Virus record (IMG/VR): IMGVR_UViG_3300007538_000052
Coordinates: 1 to 42,350 of that record
Reading direction: 5' to 3' (one strand)
From: a virus
DNA: 42,350 bases
Below are positions 30,401-35,610 of this stretch, one piece after another. Position 1 is the first letter of the stretch, and each line of letters opens with the position of its first letter. The position numbers were made by a program, and so were the translations under genes. The notes beneath the pieces are model-generated. The model worked only from the letters and a program-made list of their open reading frames with translations, was not told where the DNA came from and searched no databases.

Positions 30401-31670
30401 GTTTGGTGAACAAATTCTTGAATCAGATTCATCATTAATCGATTATGGATATAGTTATCCTGAAACAGAAATATTTGTTTCAGACGGAACCACATCCAGT
30501 TTTATTATTTCTGGTAATATCGAAAGCTCAGCCAGAGATAATATCATCGTTGAACTCAATGGACGAAGATTGCGCCCTAGCGAAGGCATTCGACACATCG
30601 GTGATGGTACAACTGTGGAGTTTTATTTCCCAGATGGCATCCGCACAGGAACTGATCAGACATTAATTGCTGATTCAGAAGTAGTTGTATACATAAACAA
30701 CCAAAAGAAAACACTGGGCAGCGATTATGCTGTATCACTTAACGATGAAAGTTCTGAACGGTATGTTATCATGTCAGTAACTCCTGATGCTGGCGATACG
30801 GTGGATGTCTATGTTACTGGATCGGCTGACTATACAGTTAACAACATCAATAATGAATTAAAAATTGTAAGCTCTGGTATTGTCTTGAGTGCTGGGGATG
30901 TTATCGCAGTGACTACATTCAGAGATATCAGACAACAAGATGCACTCACTGTGGTGTATCAAGGACCCAAAGTAATTGAACTTCCAGTATCAGAAGGGAT
31001 GGACGTTTTTGGTTTCGATAGTGTACCGTTTGACTATACTATTGGTGTTGATTCAACGGTCAATATTTTTGAACTATATCGAACAATTGAAAATGCTGAC
31101 CGAATCTGGGTAACACTCAATGGACGCAGATTGACAGCAGGTGAAGATTTTGTTTTATCAAACGATGGCACTGCTATTCTTTTATCAGGAGGTGCGATCA
31201 GTTCAATTGATGTGGTTGCTATTACCACATTTACTAATAGTGTTGTTCCTGATGAATTGTCATTCAGAATTTTTAACGATATGCGTGGGAATGCAGCAGT
31301 ATACCGTATTATACGTGATAATACAACTGAACTTGTGCAAGATTTGGAACCCTGGCATGACACAGTGTATGTTGATGACGCAAGCAAGCTGGGCGAACCC
31401 AATCTTCCGGCAGGTATCTTTGGTGTAGTTAATATTAATGGTGAAAGGATTACCTACAGAACACGCGATACAATCAATAACACCATCAGTGGACTCAGAA
31501 GAGGCACAGCCGGTACAGCAACTCAAAGACACGCCGCGTCTAGTTCAGTACAAGACCAATCACGAGGTAGCGTTTTACGCCATCCATATAATTTAATATG
31601 GTATATAACCAATGGTATTGCACTGCAAAAACAACAAACAACTCCAGCACGATTCTTCAGAGGCGAGTGA
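18429..31670 (+). CDS. Giant virion structural protein (gp7-position baseplate/fibre protein, 4413 residues)
   Basis: One uninterrupted frame of 13.2 kb, three bases after gp6; GTGGAG precedes the ATG. By position it replaces T4 gp7 (1032 residues) and its neighbours. The N-terminal 170 residues (MARIRSVDFLPEIF, then TLDQLIQQPKLKRTQGYVGR and FINYSQYYWIPTGPDA) look like a conserved attachment domain that I associate with marine T4-like phages. A NPFWIQ segment near 195 recalls a cupredoxin-like sandwich. Seven FG-GAP-like units lie between about 2196 and 2890. A QGSIDWLFKTSLIDVEHKV region near 3435, ending EAKPYHVKIKDFLL, looks conserved. Two GSGY-type repeats lie near 3570-3620. Several VxLNGRRLxxxxD beta-domains fill about 3940-4290, before a GLRRGTAGT end. 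It probably forms the outer baseplate and a host-facing arm. Confidence 0.75.
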   Translation: MARIRSVDFLPEIFKTDANREFLGATLDQLIQQPKLKRTQGYVGRRFGPGTNFNDGYVLEPSLQRANYQFEPAVAFKDNDGNVTDAMTYVGMLDALDVKGANTSRADRLFASQTYSWDPNIDFDKFINYSQYYWIPTGPDAVDVNVGSAALIDDFDVSATEESYYGISGLVGDNPTITLVRGGSYTFNVNQPGNPFWIQSESGTDGTLNFSPNLSSRDVLGVVNNGDDVGTVTFNVPKSTDQNFYYGLNNIGTIDLATMDRFDSIHNRLVSLVDNIDGITDLEGKTLVFLNTQAGDPEDLGWVDYTPYDSSRFDQGAPYPEIVFEPTRYITDQDERYGLYRITYVELNGSTFIKLVKISDININDKFKIGSGAEYSNVQYYKNASGFFEKIPQLTALDNILYYQDGVNPLRFGVIQLVDPESDAVINVDDILGKQTYTSPNGVVFTNGLKIRFASVTEPSFYQNNEYIVEGVGHSIELIPVSELVTPETFVNTDSELFDLSPFDTLGFDGSFNSPLDPDYLTIKRNSADSNAWSRYNRWFHRDVILATAEYNNSVANFDSDLQAKRPIIEFNAGLRLFNHGTQAKQPVDIIDLTQVDALSNVNGSTGYFVDGYQLINGTRIIFAADSNASVRNRIYTVQIVDPDDLSTEYGNIINLVPADDTQVVTDDTVLCLSGNTLQGKMFRYTGTAWIEAQQKTQTNQAPLFDVFDSNGYSFGDMAAYPSNTFTGSKLFSYKQGSGRNDPVLGFPLTYLNIDNLGDIVFENNQYSDTFVYANNSTRTQKQVSDGFVRKYSSRTEYENKIGWTTSVDRNWQRQVFTFEYQGKPLLLDIAPRTDITVPGIKVYANNQFIDPDNYIVTVNSPATVTFKPNTVSAGTMVQVKIISDEASGIGYYEIPNSLESNPFNENANTITLGTVRNHFNRLAENIIAFDGIINGANNLRDLGDISHYGDIIVQHSAPVTPAAFFLRKEKYDLFGALQYVGTQYEKIKYLILDWVNNNDTYGMTHGEILDAALTEINSGKSNDSTFFWSDMIPTGSNYVETIHQITPITTGTFNTNNVYDFTSANQQGLLVYLNDTLLLKDYDYSVETDGPRITILTQTQTGDLLKVREYSSTLGNFIPETPTKMGLYPKYEPKIYVDNTYVEDQTVIQGHDGSIYIGFNDVRDYVLLEFEKRIYNNIKVNPDIPIVLSDVLPGKFRNTDYTDAEITEILSAELLNWVGWHKIDYKTQNYSSANEWTWNYGRAGSALDNTPLKGNWRGIYKNYYDTDRPHTNPWEMLGFSEQPSWWETEYGPAPYTSGNQILWDDLEAGYIRGTDTYDSRYARTGLSSIIPVDSEGQLKNPFEFIVASYNQSDFKKSWIAGDVGPAENAWRRSSSWPFAVQKLFALTKPAEYFALGIDRDSYTYGTTLGQYAYAGRYRLDVRTIDVYNNTTPKHSYIDWIAEYNRSTGIPDTDGLKTEISELDVRLAYRMGAFTDKKYLKIFTDKSSPDSSNTSLLIPDESYDLLLYKNQSFADIQFSSVMIQRTENGYAVYGNSQTEAYFRILESSTSGDFETITVGTTRIRIPTKFTSRVVRVPYGYTFASINSVVDFLVSYGAFLEAAGMTFDDVENNIILTWTQMSQEFVYWADQNWVAGSLININPSASVLKHQRPLSVVDNLNNLAINERPLDQNRQPLKSDDFSVVRLDNQFKLVMLADKSLSYLRLRSTSYEHLLIMDNVSIFNDLIYQPVTGLRQQRIKIDGFTTFEWNGQLDAQGFIINQDNVSDWNANVNYNKGDIVKYKNSYWSAFEKLQPTETFEYDDWIKVDYDLINKGMLPNISNKADQMTKYYNNTTANLESDVDLLAFGITGFRPRDYLESLNISDLSQINIYGDLVNHKGTPSSVKLFQGVTFDKDLAEYNIYENWAIKRATYGANDNKRFVEFSLDEQLIKTNPSIIEVNTLGVDTVADQLVQIDNIYKQSNKNTTTNIFPELTEVITDVSFPSAGYVNSDDIDVSIFNLDDLTSLTEQLDKVRDGAYVWVVKSNKYNWDVYRCSLLRSQSMFVYPDEPTTIDYRVREDNPKLVSVIDNLNGTLTLEFDLTVDLHRDELIIIKYFDDTVNGAHQILTIEDTKSVTVAGSLAGSTSVATGNGIVFKLTTARVDQASDIANTEYNSNLIQGDKVWVDADINGKWKVYEKKVPFSLEQNTTAPGATDSYNFGISLAQALDGYGAIIGATNYTDRQNASGGVYCYNKDANTYVFDSVLTLDSNKAQGYGNAVAISKNWGVAGASLSISGQGLATVIYRNPSQDIFQNWQYLTLPVSDQGDQSQEFGAAVAISEDENWIYVSATGIESVYAYEKIVYQNQTATFIADGQTTQYDLSTDLKINAAEQLTVSFNDVVQSSTGYYLSGTTLIFYGAPASGTQISVTRKNTTTPSGDGSTLTFDITELYTATTIDSFSVDINGVLLRPYYDYTFNDSTKEITFTVAPSSGTIISIRAQDYFRYVGKISRSSNEDFGRSVKTTSDGQQVIIGAPDATNIVDGEIQSFAGKTYVYERIVERFVVTNKNTLRYPTRRSIDAVNAVRINRVKQINSINNVDSNYSIDIGSNSITVDASTVLNTGDLIDIDVNQFQLVQTLTAEKSNQSAYFGSALGVCRTDCSVYVSSPKDNTLLPEAGSVARFVSRTRVFGYIDSTVVNPSVTVGETIRIDNIDVQFTGTSLNQIVSDINSAVIPNVQASIVDNKLRISNININESPLLSKMTVMPGQGTAFETLGLQPYELTQTIVSPRPEEYSEFGSSIHVDYSATNLVVGAKKSSAFIPIVFDSSNTTFDSNTTNLSDVVPDSGAVFTFDLLPSSNYNVPGKFVFGQQIFSPDVKELDGFGTAVDFTDNLLLVTSPGYDTALTNIGRLTIFASSTGSAAWQPIQEQPTKVDHRLIDAVYIYDANTQAVKAYLDFIDPVNGKILGAAQQNIDIIGAVDPASYSVNNNGTYWAASQTGTIWWDTTNARFVNYNQQDLVYSSKNWGTLADGSSVDVYEWIESSVPPAQYTGTGTVKDINQYTVISGLDQTRTITTRYYFWVKDYTTVNRKLGKTLSATAIASYIQNPQSSGIPYAAMMRKNVVALYNVNEYVDESNSILHIEYNQNFNENKVFVEYDLIREQRPKDFLSDSIYRKLQDSFCGTDTLGNKVPDIGLSPDDRYGVEFRPRRSLFVDRLAALKIYITNANLLLAQQPYAELTAFNILSSKDPIPSSSSGAYDDRVADLSELSYQNLQLVGSGYRILVESDSSNNGLWTIYQVQADLSLMLIRVQNYNTTKYWDYTDWYADGYNSLSKPSRIVSTYSELLALTVPDDTLVKVNVNSTGNWELYNYNSTSGWTRVGTQRGTIRLSDALWDYANTGFYGFDVEIFDAQYFDQEPVIETRQIIKAINEELFVGNSIAQRNQLLVMMFNYILSEQGSIDWLFKTSLIDVEHKVRNLEKYNVYRKDNQTFVQNYIEEAKPYHVKIKDFLLKYEGIDLYDGSATDFDNPAAYDSVYEKYVSPILDDGFAALETDPSNRLSTDSVWDTIPWSDWYDNHLLAVDEIVITNAGSGYTVPPTVNIIGDATQPAQAVALINSVGQVTEIQISTAGYGYRTTPIIEITGGNGTGARTTVYMKNDLVRNIKTTIKYDRYEYQSQIVDWTPDTVYNEDQLVRYNDRVYRVSLADGSSIQESTFDPENYELVNASTLSGVDRTTGFYVADVNNPGLDLALLIDGIDYPGVQVQSTNFSDNTGYDIGNFDITPFDNIDYGPEGLPTYSDAILDTEYSSLFTDIYIGTRAEDINVDGGAFIDEYSSHAPEELVPGAIFDTLDMTVRTRPGHDYTGNGHASQIKGISYVYDGGDTFSFAGIVEHPVELVVFNGTTGDRLYNNRNYTINWVNITITVTSGVSSGQVVKIYVYEIGGGHQIFRKNYIGDKIGNRITVPVDVNDIDQALILINGIETTAYSYSETVVGETEFIFSTTYTGNDFIVVTLFGEQILESDSSLIDYGYSYPETEIFVSDGTTSSFIISGNIESSARDNIIVELNGRRLRPSEGIRHIGDGTTVEFYFPDGIRTGTDQTLIADSEVVVYINNQKKTLGSDYAVSLNDESSERYVIMSVTPDAGDTVDVYVTGSADYTVNNINNELKIVSSGIVLSAGDVIAVTTFRDIRQQDALTVVYQGPKVIELPVSEGMDVFGFDSVPFDYTIGVDSTVNIFELYRTIENADRIWVTLNGRRLTAGEDFVLSNDGTAILLSGGAISSIDVVAITTFTNSVVPDELSFRIFNDMRGNAAVYRIIRDNTTELVQDLEPWHDTVYVDDASKLGEPNLPAGIFGVVNINGERITYRTRDTINNTISGLRRGTAGTATQRHAASSSVQDQSRGSVLRHPYNLIWYITNGIALQKQQTTPARFFRGE
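25011..27110 (+). repeat. Seven FG-GAP-like units encoded inside the giant protein
   Basis: Seven copies of a (Y/F)G-x-(S/A)-(V/L/I) plus V-x-(V/I)-(G/S)-A unit begin near bases 25020, 25190, 25355, 25915, 26308, 26753 and 27007 (for example EFGAAVAISEDENWIYVSA and DFGRSVKTTSDGQQVIIGAP). Seven is the blade number of integrin-type FG-GAP propellers. Units 3-4, 4-5 and 5-6 are separated by longer inserts, one of them a beta-sandwich-like pair at about 25480-25860. Confidence 0.6.
29118..29315 (+). repeat. Two GSGY/GYGY-type repeats inside the giant protein
   Basis: Two tandem units, NAGSGYTVPPTVNIIGD and TAGYGYRTTPIIEITGG, each followed by an Ala-rich A-x-A or GTGA strand. This matches short beta-repeats common in fibre proteins of marine phages. 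Confidence 0.5.
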
Positions 31671-31679
31671 TCTAGGATG

Positions 31680-31687
31680 CATAAATA
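31680..31687 (+). promoter_or_regulatory. T4-type late promoter (CATAAATA) after the giant gene
   Basis: CATAAATAATG word between the giant gene's stop and the next ORF, identical to those at 5340 and 14985. The ATG inside the word is also the annotated start of the next gene. Confidence 0.7.
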
Positions 31688-32353
31688 ATGAAAATGACAG
31701 ACACAAATAAAAATTATCAAAAACCCATGGATACCAAAGAATCAAAACCCAACGAATCAAGCTCAGTAAACATCCAGGGCCATATTAAAATCTTTGATCC
31801 AAACAGTAAAGAAGTCTTTATTGATAAAAGAAATGCCATTCATTATGAGAACATGAGTGAAGCACTGGCACAGAGCTTGGCTAACAAAAATCTGGGTTAT
31901 ATTTACCAGATGAGTTTTGGAAACGGTGGTTCCAGCGTGGATCCCACTGGTGTGATTACCTATTTGCCCGCAAACAGTACCGGACAAAACGCAAACTTAT
32001 ACAACGAAACATTTAGCAAAGTTGTAGACGATAATAGTTCGTCAAATACTGATACTAATCGAAATAATCTAACGGTTCTACATACATCAGGACGTGTGTA
32101 TACTGATATTCTTGTTAGTTGTCTGTTAGATTATGGAGAGCCAACAGGTCAACAGGCATTTGATAACAGTACCACACTAGACGGTGACTTTGTGTTTGAT
32201 GAACTGGGACTAAAAAGTTGGAATGGTTCAGCCGACAACTTAAAGTTAATCACACATGTGGTTTTCCACCCAGTTCAGAAAAGTTTGAACAGGCAAATAC
32301 AAATTGATTACACTGTACGTATTCAGACGTTAACCAATTTGAGTACAACATAA
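31688..32353 (+). CDS. Virion structural protein of the baseplate/fibre region, function unknown
   Basis: 221 residues if started at 31688. Transcripts starting at the late promoter at 31680-31687 would begin near 31693, so the ATG at 31694 (MTDTNK) or 31727 may be used from them. Readthrough RNA could use 31688 with AGGA at 31674. The first 25 residues are polar; the rest contains IKIFDPNSKEVFIDKRNAIH, then YIYQMSFGNGGSSVDPTGVI and a C-terminal strand pattern THVVFHPVQKS...IDYTVRI. It resembles small virion proteins found beside fibre genes, possibly a gp8/gp9/gp10-like adaptor by position. I cannot assign a T4 counterpart. Confidence 0.6.
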   Translation: MKMTDTNKNYQKPMDTKESKPNESSSVNIQGHIKIFDPNSKEVFIDKRNAIHYENMSEALAQSLANKNLGYIYQMSFGNGGSSVDPTGVITYLPANSTGQNANLYNETFSKVVDDNSSSNTDTNRNNLTVLHTSGRVYTDILVSCLLDYGEPTGQQAFDNSTTLDGDFVFDELGLKSWNGSADNLKLITHVVFHPVQKSLNRQIQIDYTVRIQTLTNLSTT

Positions 32354-32356
32354 ATA
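32349..32356 (+). promoter_or_regulatory. Possible late promoter (CATAAATA) overlapping a stop codon
   Basis: CATAAATA spans the stop of the previous gene, 58 bases before the tail fibre ATG. It matches the box at 5340 but is followed by TAC rather than ATG. It could be the distal element of a tandem pair with the box at 32374. Confidence 0.5.
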
Positions 32357-32373
32357 TACATATATTTAAAATG

Positions 32374-32381
32374 AATAAATA
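32374..32381 (+). promoter_or_regulatory. Possible late promoter (AATAAATA) before the tail fibre gene
   Basis: AATAAATA lies 32 bases before the fibre ATG at 32414, with GGAG (32400-32403) in between. The first base is variable, as expected for NATAAATA boxes. Confidence 0.55.
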
Positions 32382-32413
32382 AGATTATATAAAGAATTTG
32401 GAGTTGAGCAACA

Positions 32414-33778
32414 ATGGCTTATACAATTAACAAAACAAATGGTAGTATTTTTGCAACAGTTGCGGACGGTACTATTAATACATCAAGTAGCATTACTATT
32501 ATCGGCAAAAACTATGCAGGATATGGTGAGTTTTTGGGAGAAAACTTTATCAAAATGCTTGAAAACAGTGCAAATAGCACAGCCCCAACTGCTCCATTAA
32601 CTGGTCAATTATGGTATGATTCAGGAAATAACTTACTTAAAGTATACAGCGGATCACAATGGAAAAACCTGGGTGCTGCTACGTCAAGTTCAAGCACACC
32701 GACCGGTAACGTTGCTGGTGATTTGTGGTTTGACTCAACTAACAGCCAATTAAAAGTTTATGATGGATCGAGTTTTGTTTTGGTAGGTCCAGCATTCACT
32801 TCAGGCACCGGTACATCTGGTGCAATTGTTGATACTGTTAGAGATTCCGGCGGCATAGACCACATCGTGGTTAAATTATATGTTGAAAATGATATTGTTG
32901 CTACTGTTAGTAAAGATTCAACGTTTACACCTCAAACTTCAATAACTGGTTTTGCGAATATTGCTTCTGGAATTCAATTAAGCACAACTGTTGACAGTGG
33001 TAATGCATTGTTTACTGGTAAGGCTACTAATGCGGCCCAACTTGACGGGTTCAGCGCCACCGATTACCTTAGCGCCGTTGCCAATGACACAACTGTTGGT
33101 TCCCTAGGAATTTTAAACGACTCAGGATTAACAGTGGGTGTTGACAGCGATTTTCAGATTACTACTCCACTGGGAACCGGTAATGTAATTTTAGATAATC
33201 TCATCAACAACGGAGATATTATTTTCCGTGTAAATGATGGTGGTTCAACCACACAGGTACTTGTTTTTGATGGCGCAACATCAGATATTCTGCCTGGTGT
33301 TGGTGGCACAACTAACTTGGGTGCCAGCGGAACCAAATTTAATAATGTTTATGCAAACAGTTTCGAAGGAACAGCCACATCAGCCGAGTATGCTGACTTG
33401 GCAGAACGCTTTGAAGCAGATGCTGAATATGAAGCAGGTACTGTTGTAGAGTTAGGAGGTATTGCTGAAATTACTAAGGCGGTTGAAGAATTATCAGAAA
33501 ACGTTTTTGGCGTTATCTCAGACCGTGCAGCGTACTTAATGAACGCAAAAGCAGGTTCAAATGCTACACACCCACCAATCGCTATGAATGGACGTGTGCC
33601 AGTTAAAGTCATTGGAACTGTAAACAAAGGCGATCGCTTAGTTTCTGCAGGCAATGGTTTTGCCAGAGCAGCACAAGACGGTGAAGCAACTGCACGTAAC
33701 ATTATTGGACGTGCGCTAACTAATAAAGAGACAACAGGCGAAGGCACAGTAGAAGCAGTCGTTAAAATTAATTTTTAA
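32414..33778 (+). CDS. Tail fibre protein
   Basis: 454 residues. Two copies of a G-x-LW-(Y/F)-DS-x-N-x-x-LKVY-x-GS motif occur near residues 64-84 and 102-122, as in many fibre proteins of T4-like phages. A KATNAAQLDGFSATDYLS segment near 204-221 is the AAxLDGxxAxxYL motif common in fibre shafts. The C-terminal part, YADLAERFEADAEYEAGTVV near 326 then NGRVPVKVIGTVNKGDRLV, is a compact domain found at the tips of short fibres. The protein would trimerise and contact the host surface. Tandem late boxes lie upstream. Confidence 0.8.
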   Translation: MAYTINKTNGSIFATVADGTINTSSSITIIGKNYAGYGEFLGENFIKMLENSANSTAPTAPLTGQLWYDSGNNLLKVYSGSQWKNLGAATSSSSTPTGNVAGDLWFDSTNSQLKVYDGSSFVLVGPAFTSGTGTSGAIVDTVRDSGGIDHIVVKLYVENDIVATVSKDSTFTPQTSITGFANIASGIQLSTTVDSGNALFTGKATNAAQLDGFSATDYLSAVANDTTVGSLGILNDSGLTVGVDSDFQITTPLGTGNVILDNLINNGDIIFRVNDGGSTTQVLVFDGATSDILPGVGGTTNLGASGTKFNNVYANSFEGTATSAEYADLAERFEADAEYEAGTVVELGGIAEITKAVEELSENVFGVISDRAAYLMNAKAGSNATHPPIAMNGRVPVKVIGTVNKGDRLVSAGNGFARAAQDGEATARNIIGRALTNKETTGEGTVEAVVKINF

Positions 33779-33874
33779 AAGAAGACTAGTAATCAATCCC
33801 AGCCATAACTTTTATATCAAAGTATATAAAGTATGGCGTTGGTAAAAGTCAACTAATACAAAGGGAAAAGTAAA

Positions 33875-34870
33875 ATGGCATATACATCAGGCGATACTAT
33901 TCTAGATGACCACTATAACATTTTTGTACAAGGTGGTGCATCAGCAGTAGATCATAATACAGCAAACTTGAATACAGTTTGGGGTTCAGGAACAAGTGAT
34001 AAAGGTTACGGTCAATCAGGTAATCTTTCAACAGTAAGTGCAGGAACAACAATTACTGCAACACAATGGGTAAATTTACTTAACCGTACAAGTACAATTG
34101 CTAATCACCAAGGTACTTCAATTACAGCAATTACAAATCCAACCACTGGTGATACTATTAGCGCATACACAGCACTAAGTGGAAATATTTCAAGTATTTT
34201 TACAAACAGAGGTAATGCTGCTGCTAATGGAACAGATATTACTACAAACGGCACAATTACAAGCACTACTACCTGGGATGTTAGCGCATCAATTACACGC
34301 ACTGTAACATTTAGCAGCGCAAATGCAGCACGTTACTTCTTTAATGCAGGTGGTATGATTCGTAACAGTTTAAGTTTAACACTTACTTCAGGTGACGCTA
34401 AGTCACTAGAATGGGCAGACTTACTTTCAAAATGCGGTACTATTGTTACTACAGGTGGCTCAGCAACACAATCTATTGCTGGCACCTCTTACACTGGTAC
34501 TACAAAAGTTGGTGGATTAGGTACCCCAGATATCTTAACTACTACCACTGGTTATTATGATTTAACACCAGGTGGTGCAGCAACTACAATTTTCCGTCAG
34601 TATGCTGATAGTGCACCGTATACCGCAAACTATGTTACAATTACATTAGCATTAAACGCTACGTCAACTGTGCTAACTTATGTTATTACATTAACTGACG
34701 CTGCTGCCGATACCGTTGCTCCAGATGGTTCAGGATCAGGCGACGCACTAGACGTTGTGGACGGTACACTTTCAAATGCAATGGTTGTGCGTCCACCAAG
34801 TACAACATACTTGTCAGATACCTGGGGCACACCAGCAATGAACGCTACATCTTGGACAATGACAAGCTAA
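33875..34870 (+). CDS. Ser/Thr/Gly/Ala-rich virion or fibre protein, function unknown
   Basis: 331 residues with a good ribosome binding site (AAGGG, 9 bases before ATG). The N-terminus (MAYTSGDTILDDHYNIFVQG, then ITATQWVNLLNRTSTIANHQ) and middle (ARYFFNAGGMIRNSLSLTL, then WADLLSKCGTI) look folded. The rest is Thr/Ser-rich beta-type sequence, and charged residues are scarce. This composition fits a secreted-type structural protein such as a fibre, fibritin-like whisker or decoration protein. A TATAAAG sequence (33825-33831) is a poor match to a late box. The gene closes the structural module, as a strong terminator follows it. Confidence 0.6.
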   Translation: MAYTSGDTILDDHYNIFVQGGASAVDHNTANLNTVWGSGTSDKGYGQSGNLSTVSAGTTITATQWVNLLNRTSTIANHQGTSITAITNPTTGDTISAYTALSGNISSIFTNRGNAAANGTDITTNGTITSTTTWDVSASITRTVTFSSANAARYFFNAGGMIRNSLSLTLTSGDAKSLEWADLLSKCGTIVTTGGSATQSIAGTSYTGTTKVGGLGTPDILTTTTGYYDLTPGGAATTIFRQYADSAPYTANYVTITLALNATSTVLTYVITLTDAAADTVAPDGSGSGDALDVVDGTLSNAMVVRPPSTTYLSDTWGTPAMNATSWTMTS

Positions 34871-34888
34871 TAAGTTTTTAACTTATTA
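34868..34888 (+). other. Perfect 9-bp inverted repeat overlapping the stop codon
   Basis: TAATAAGTT, a 3-base loop, then AACTTATTA, beginning at the stop codon of the previous gene. It lies 6 bases before the GC-rich terminator and may help pausing or protect the mRNA 3' end. Confidence 0.55.
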
Positions 34889-34894
34889 CACCAA

Positions 34895-34920
34895 AAAGCC
34901 CCGCAAGGGGCTTTATTTTT
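34895..34920 (+). terminator. Rho-independent terminator of the structural module
   Basis: Stem AAAGCCCC / GGGGCTTT (34895-34902, 34907-34914) closed by a GCAA tetraloop of the GNRA type and followed by a T-rich tail. It is nearly symmetrical with A-rich sequence on the left, but no minus-strand gene needs it. Confidence 0.92.
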
Positions 34921-34940
34921 GATATATAATCGTGTATAAT
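34912..34940 (+). promoter_or_regulatory. Possible sigma70-type promoter after the terminator
   Basis: A perfect -10 TATAAT at 34935-34940, with a second at 34925-34930. The only -35 candidate at 17 bases is TTTATT, a poor match. The -10 at 34935 lies within 7 bases of the next ATG, so that transcript would be nearly leaderless; the one at 34925 leaves about 15 bases. Some initiation signal is needed here to express region 3 after the terminator. Confidence 0.35.
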
Positions 34941-34946
34941 ACCCAT

Positions 34947-35252
34947 ATGGATACTGACAATATTATCAAACAATCACGAGCACGGTTTGATCACAATCAA
35001 GCCAAGCAGATTCTGCGTGAAAAATACGAAGCAAAGATGTTGTTTGCATACAACGGAGGCATGTGGCGTGCTGGTCCAGAATTATTAATGACTATCGCAG
35101 TATGCCCAGATGAAGACTGTGTGCTTGTCGACGAGTACAACAATCCAGTACAAATTAACACACTAGAACTTGAATTGCTTGCGCAACAACGTTGGCAAGA
35201 ACAAATGAATGGGTGGTTAAATGAATTTCAAGAACTCAGCCGTAAAAGGTAA
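34947..35252 (+). CDS. Small conserved-looking phage protein upstream of gene 4
   Basis: 101 residues from the ATG at 34947; an in-frame GTG at 34932 lies inside the promoter-like sequence and is less likely. The pattern is QSRARFDHNQAKQILREKY, then FAYNGGMWRAGPELL, then VDEYNNPVQIN and a C-terminal helix WQEQMNGWLNEFQEL. I recall similar short proteins just upstream of gene 4 in other marine T4-like phages. There are no catalytic motifs, signal peptide or membrane segment. No function is claimed. It overlaps gene 4 by 32 bases. Confidence 0.7.
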   Translation: MDTDNIIKQSRARFDHNQAKQILREKYEAKMLFAYNGGMWRAGPELLMTIAVCPDEDCVLVDEYNNPVQINTLELELLAQQRWQEQMNGWLNEFQELSRKR

Positions 35253-35610
35253 ATTTACCCCTACAAACAAATCAAAGTTTTTAGGTAAAAAAGATCCTAT
35301 CTATCGTAGTCTATGGGAACGTAGGTTTATGTTATATTGTGATCGTTCGGATGCAATACAATTTTGGGATTCGGAAAGTTTTCATATTCCATATATGCAT
35401 CCTAAAGAAAACCGTATGCGTAATTATTATCCTGACTTTTATGTTGACTATATTGACAAATACGGCAATCCGCGACAAAAGCTAATTGAGATTAAACCAC
35501 GTTACCAAATGAAATGGCATGTTAATAAGGCAAAATGGGCGGCGGCAGAGAAATACTGTAAAGAATATAATATGGAATTTCAGGTACTAACTGAGCGGGA
35601 GTTATTTTGA
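35221..35610 (+). CDS. 4: gp4-like head completion protein (PD-(D/E)XK nuclease fold)
   Basis: 129 residues (T4 gp4 is 150). KGKFTPTNKSKF near the start, SLWERRFMLYCD with E33, RNYYPDFYVDY with D72, and KLIEIKPRYQ with E90 and K92 give the layout of TnsA-like PD-(D/E)XK nucleases, as in T4 gp4 (also called gp50). In T4 gp4 is needed to finish the filled head so tails can join. The start ATG lies 32 bases inside the preceding gene; no alternative start exists further on before the conserved region. The next gene starts at a TTGA overlap with the stop codon. Confidence 0.88.
   Translation: MNFKNSAVKGKFTPTNKSKFLGKKDPIYRSLWERRFMLYCDRSDAIQFWDSESFHIPYMHPKENRMRNYYPDFYVDYIDKYGNPRQKLIEIKPRYQMKWHVNKAKWAAAEKYCKEYNMEFQVLTERELF

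Noticed and set aside
29985-30413. 142-residue minus-strand ORF inside the giant gene
   Set aside because: Shadow of a Tyr/Ile/Val-rich structural frame, with no start signals.
33825-33833. TATAAAGTA as a late promoter before the last structural gene
   Set aside because: It does not match NATAAATA (G breaks the box) and there is no second supporting feature.
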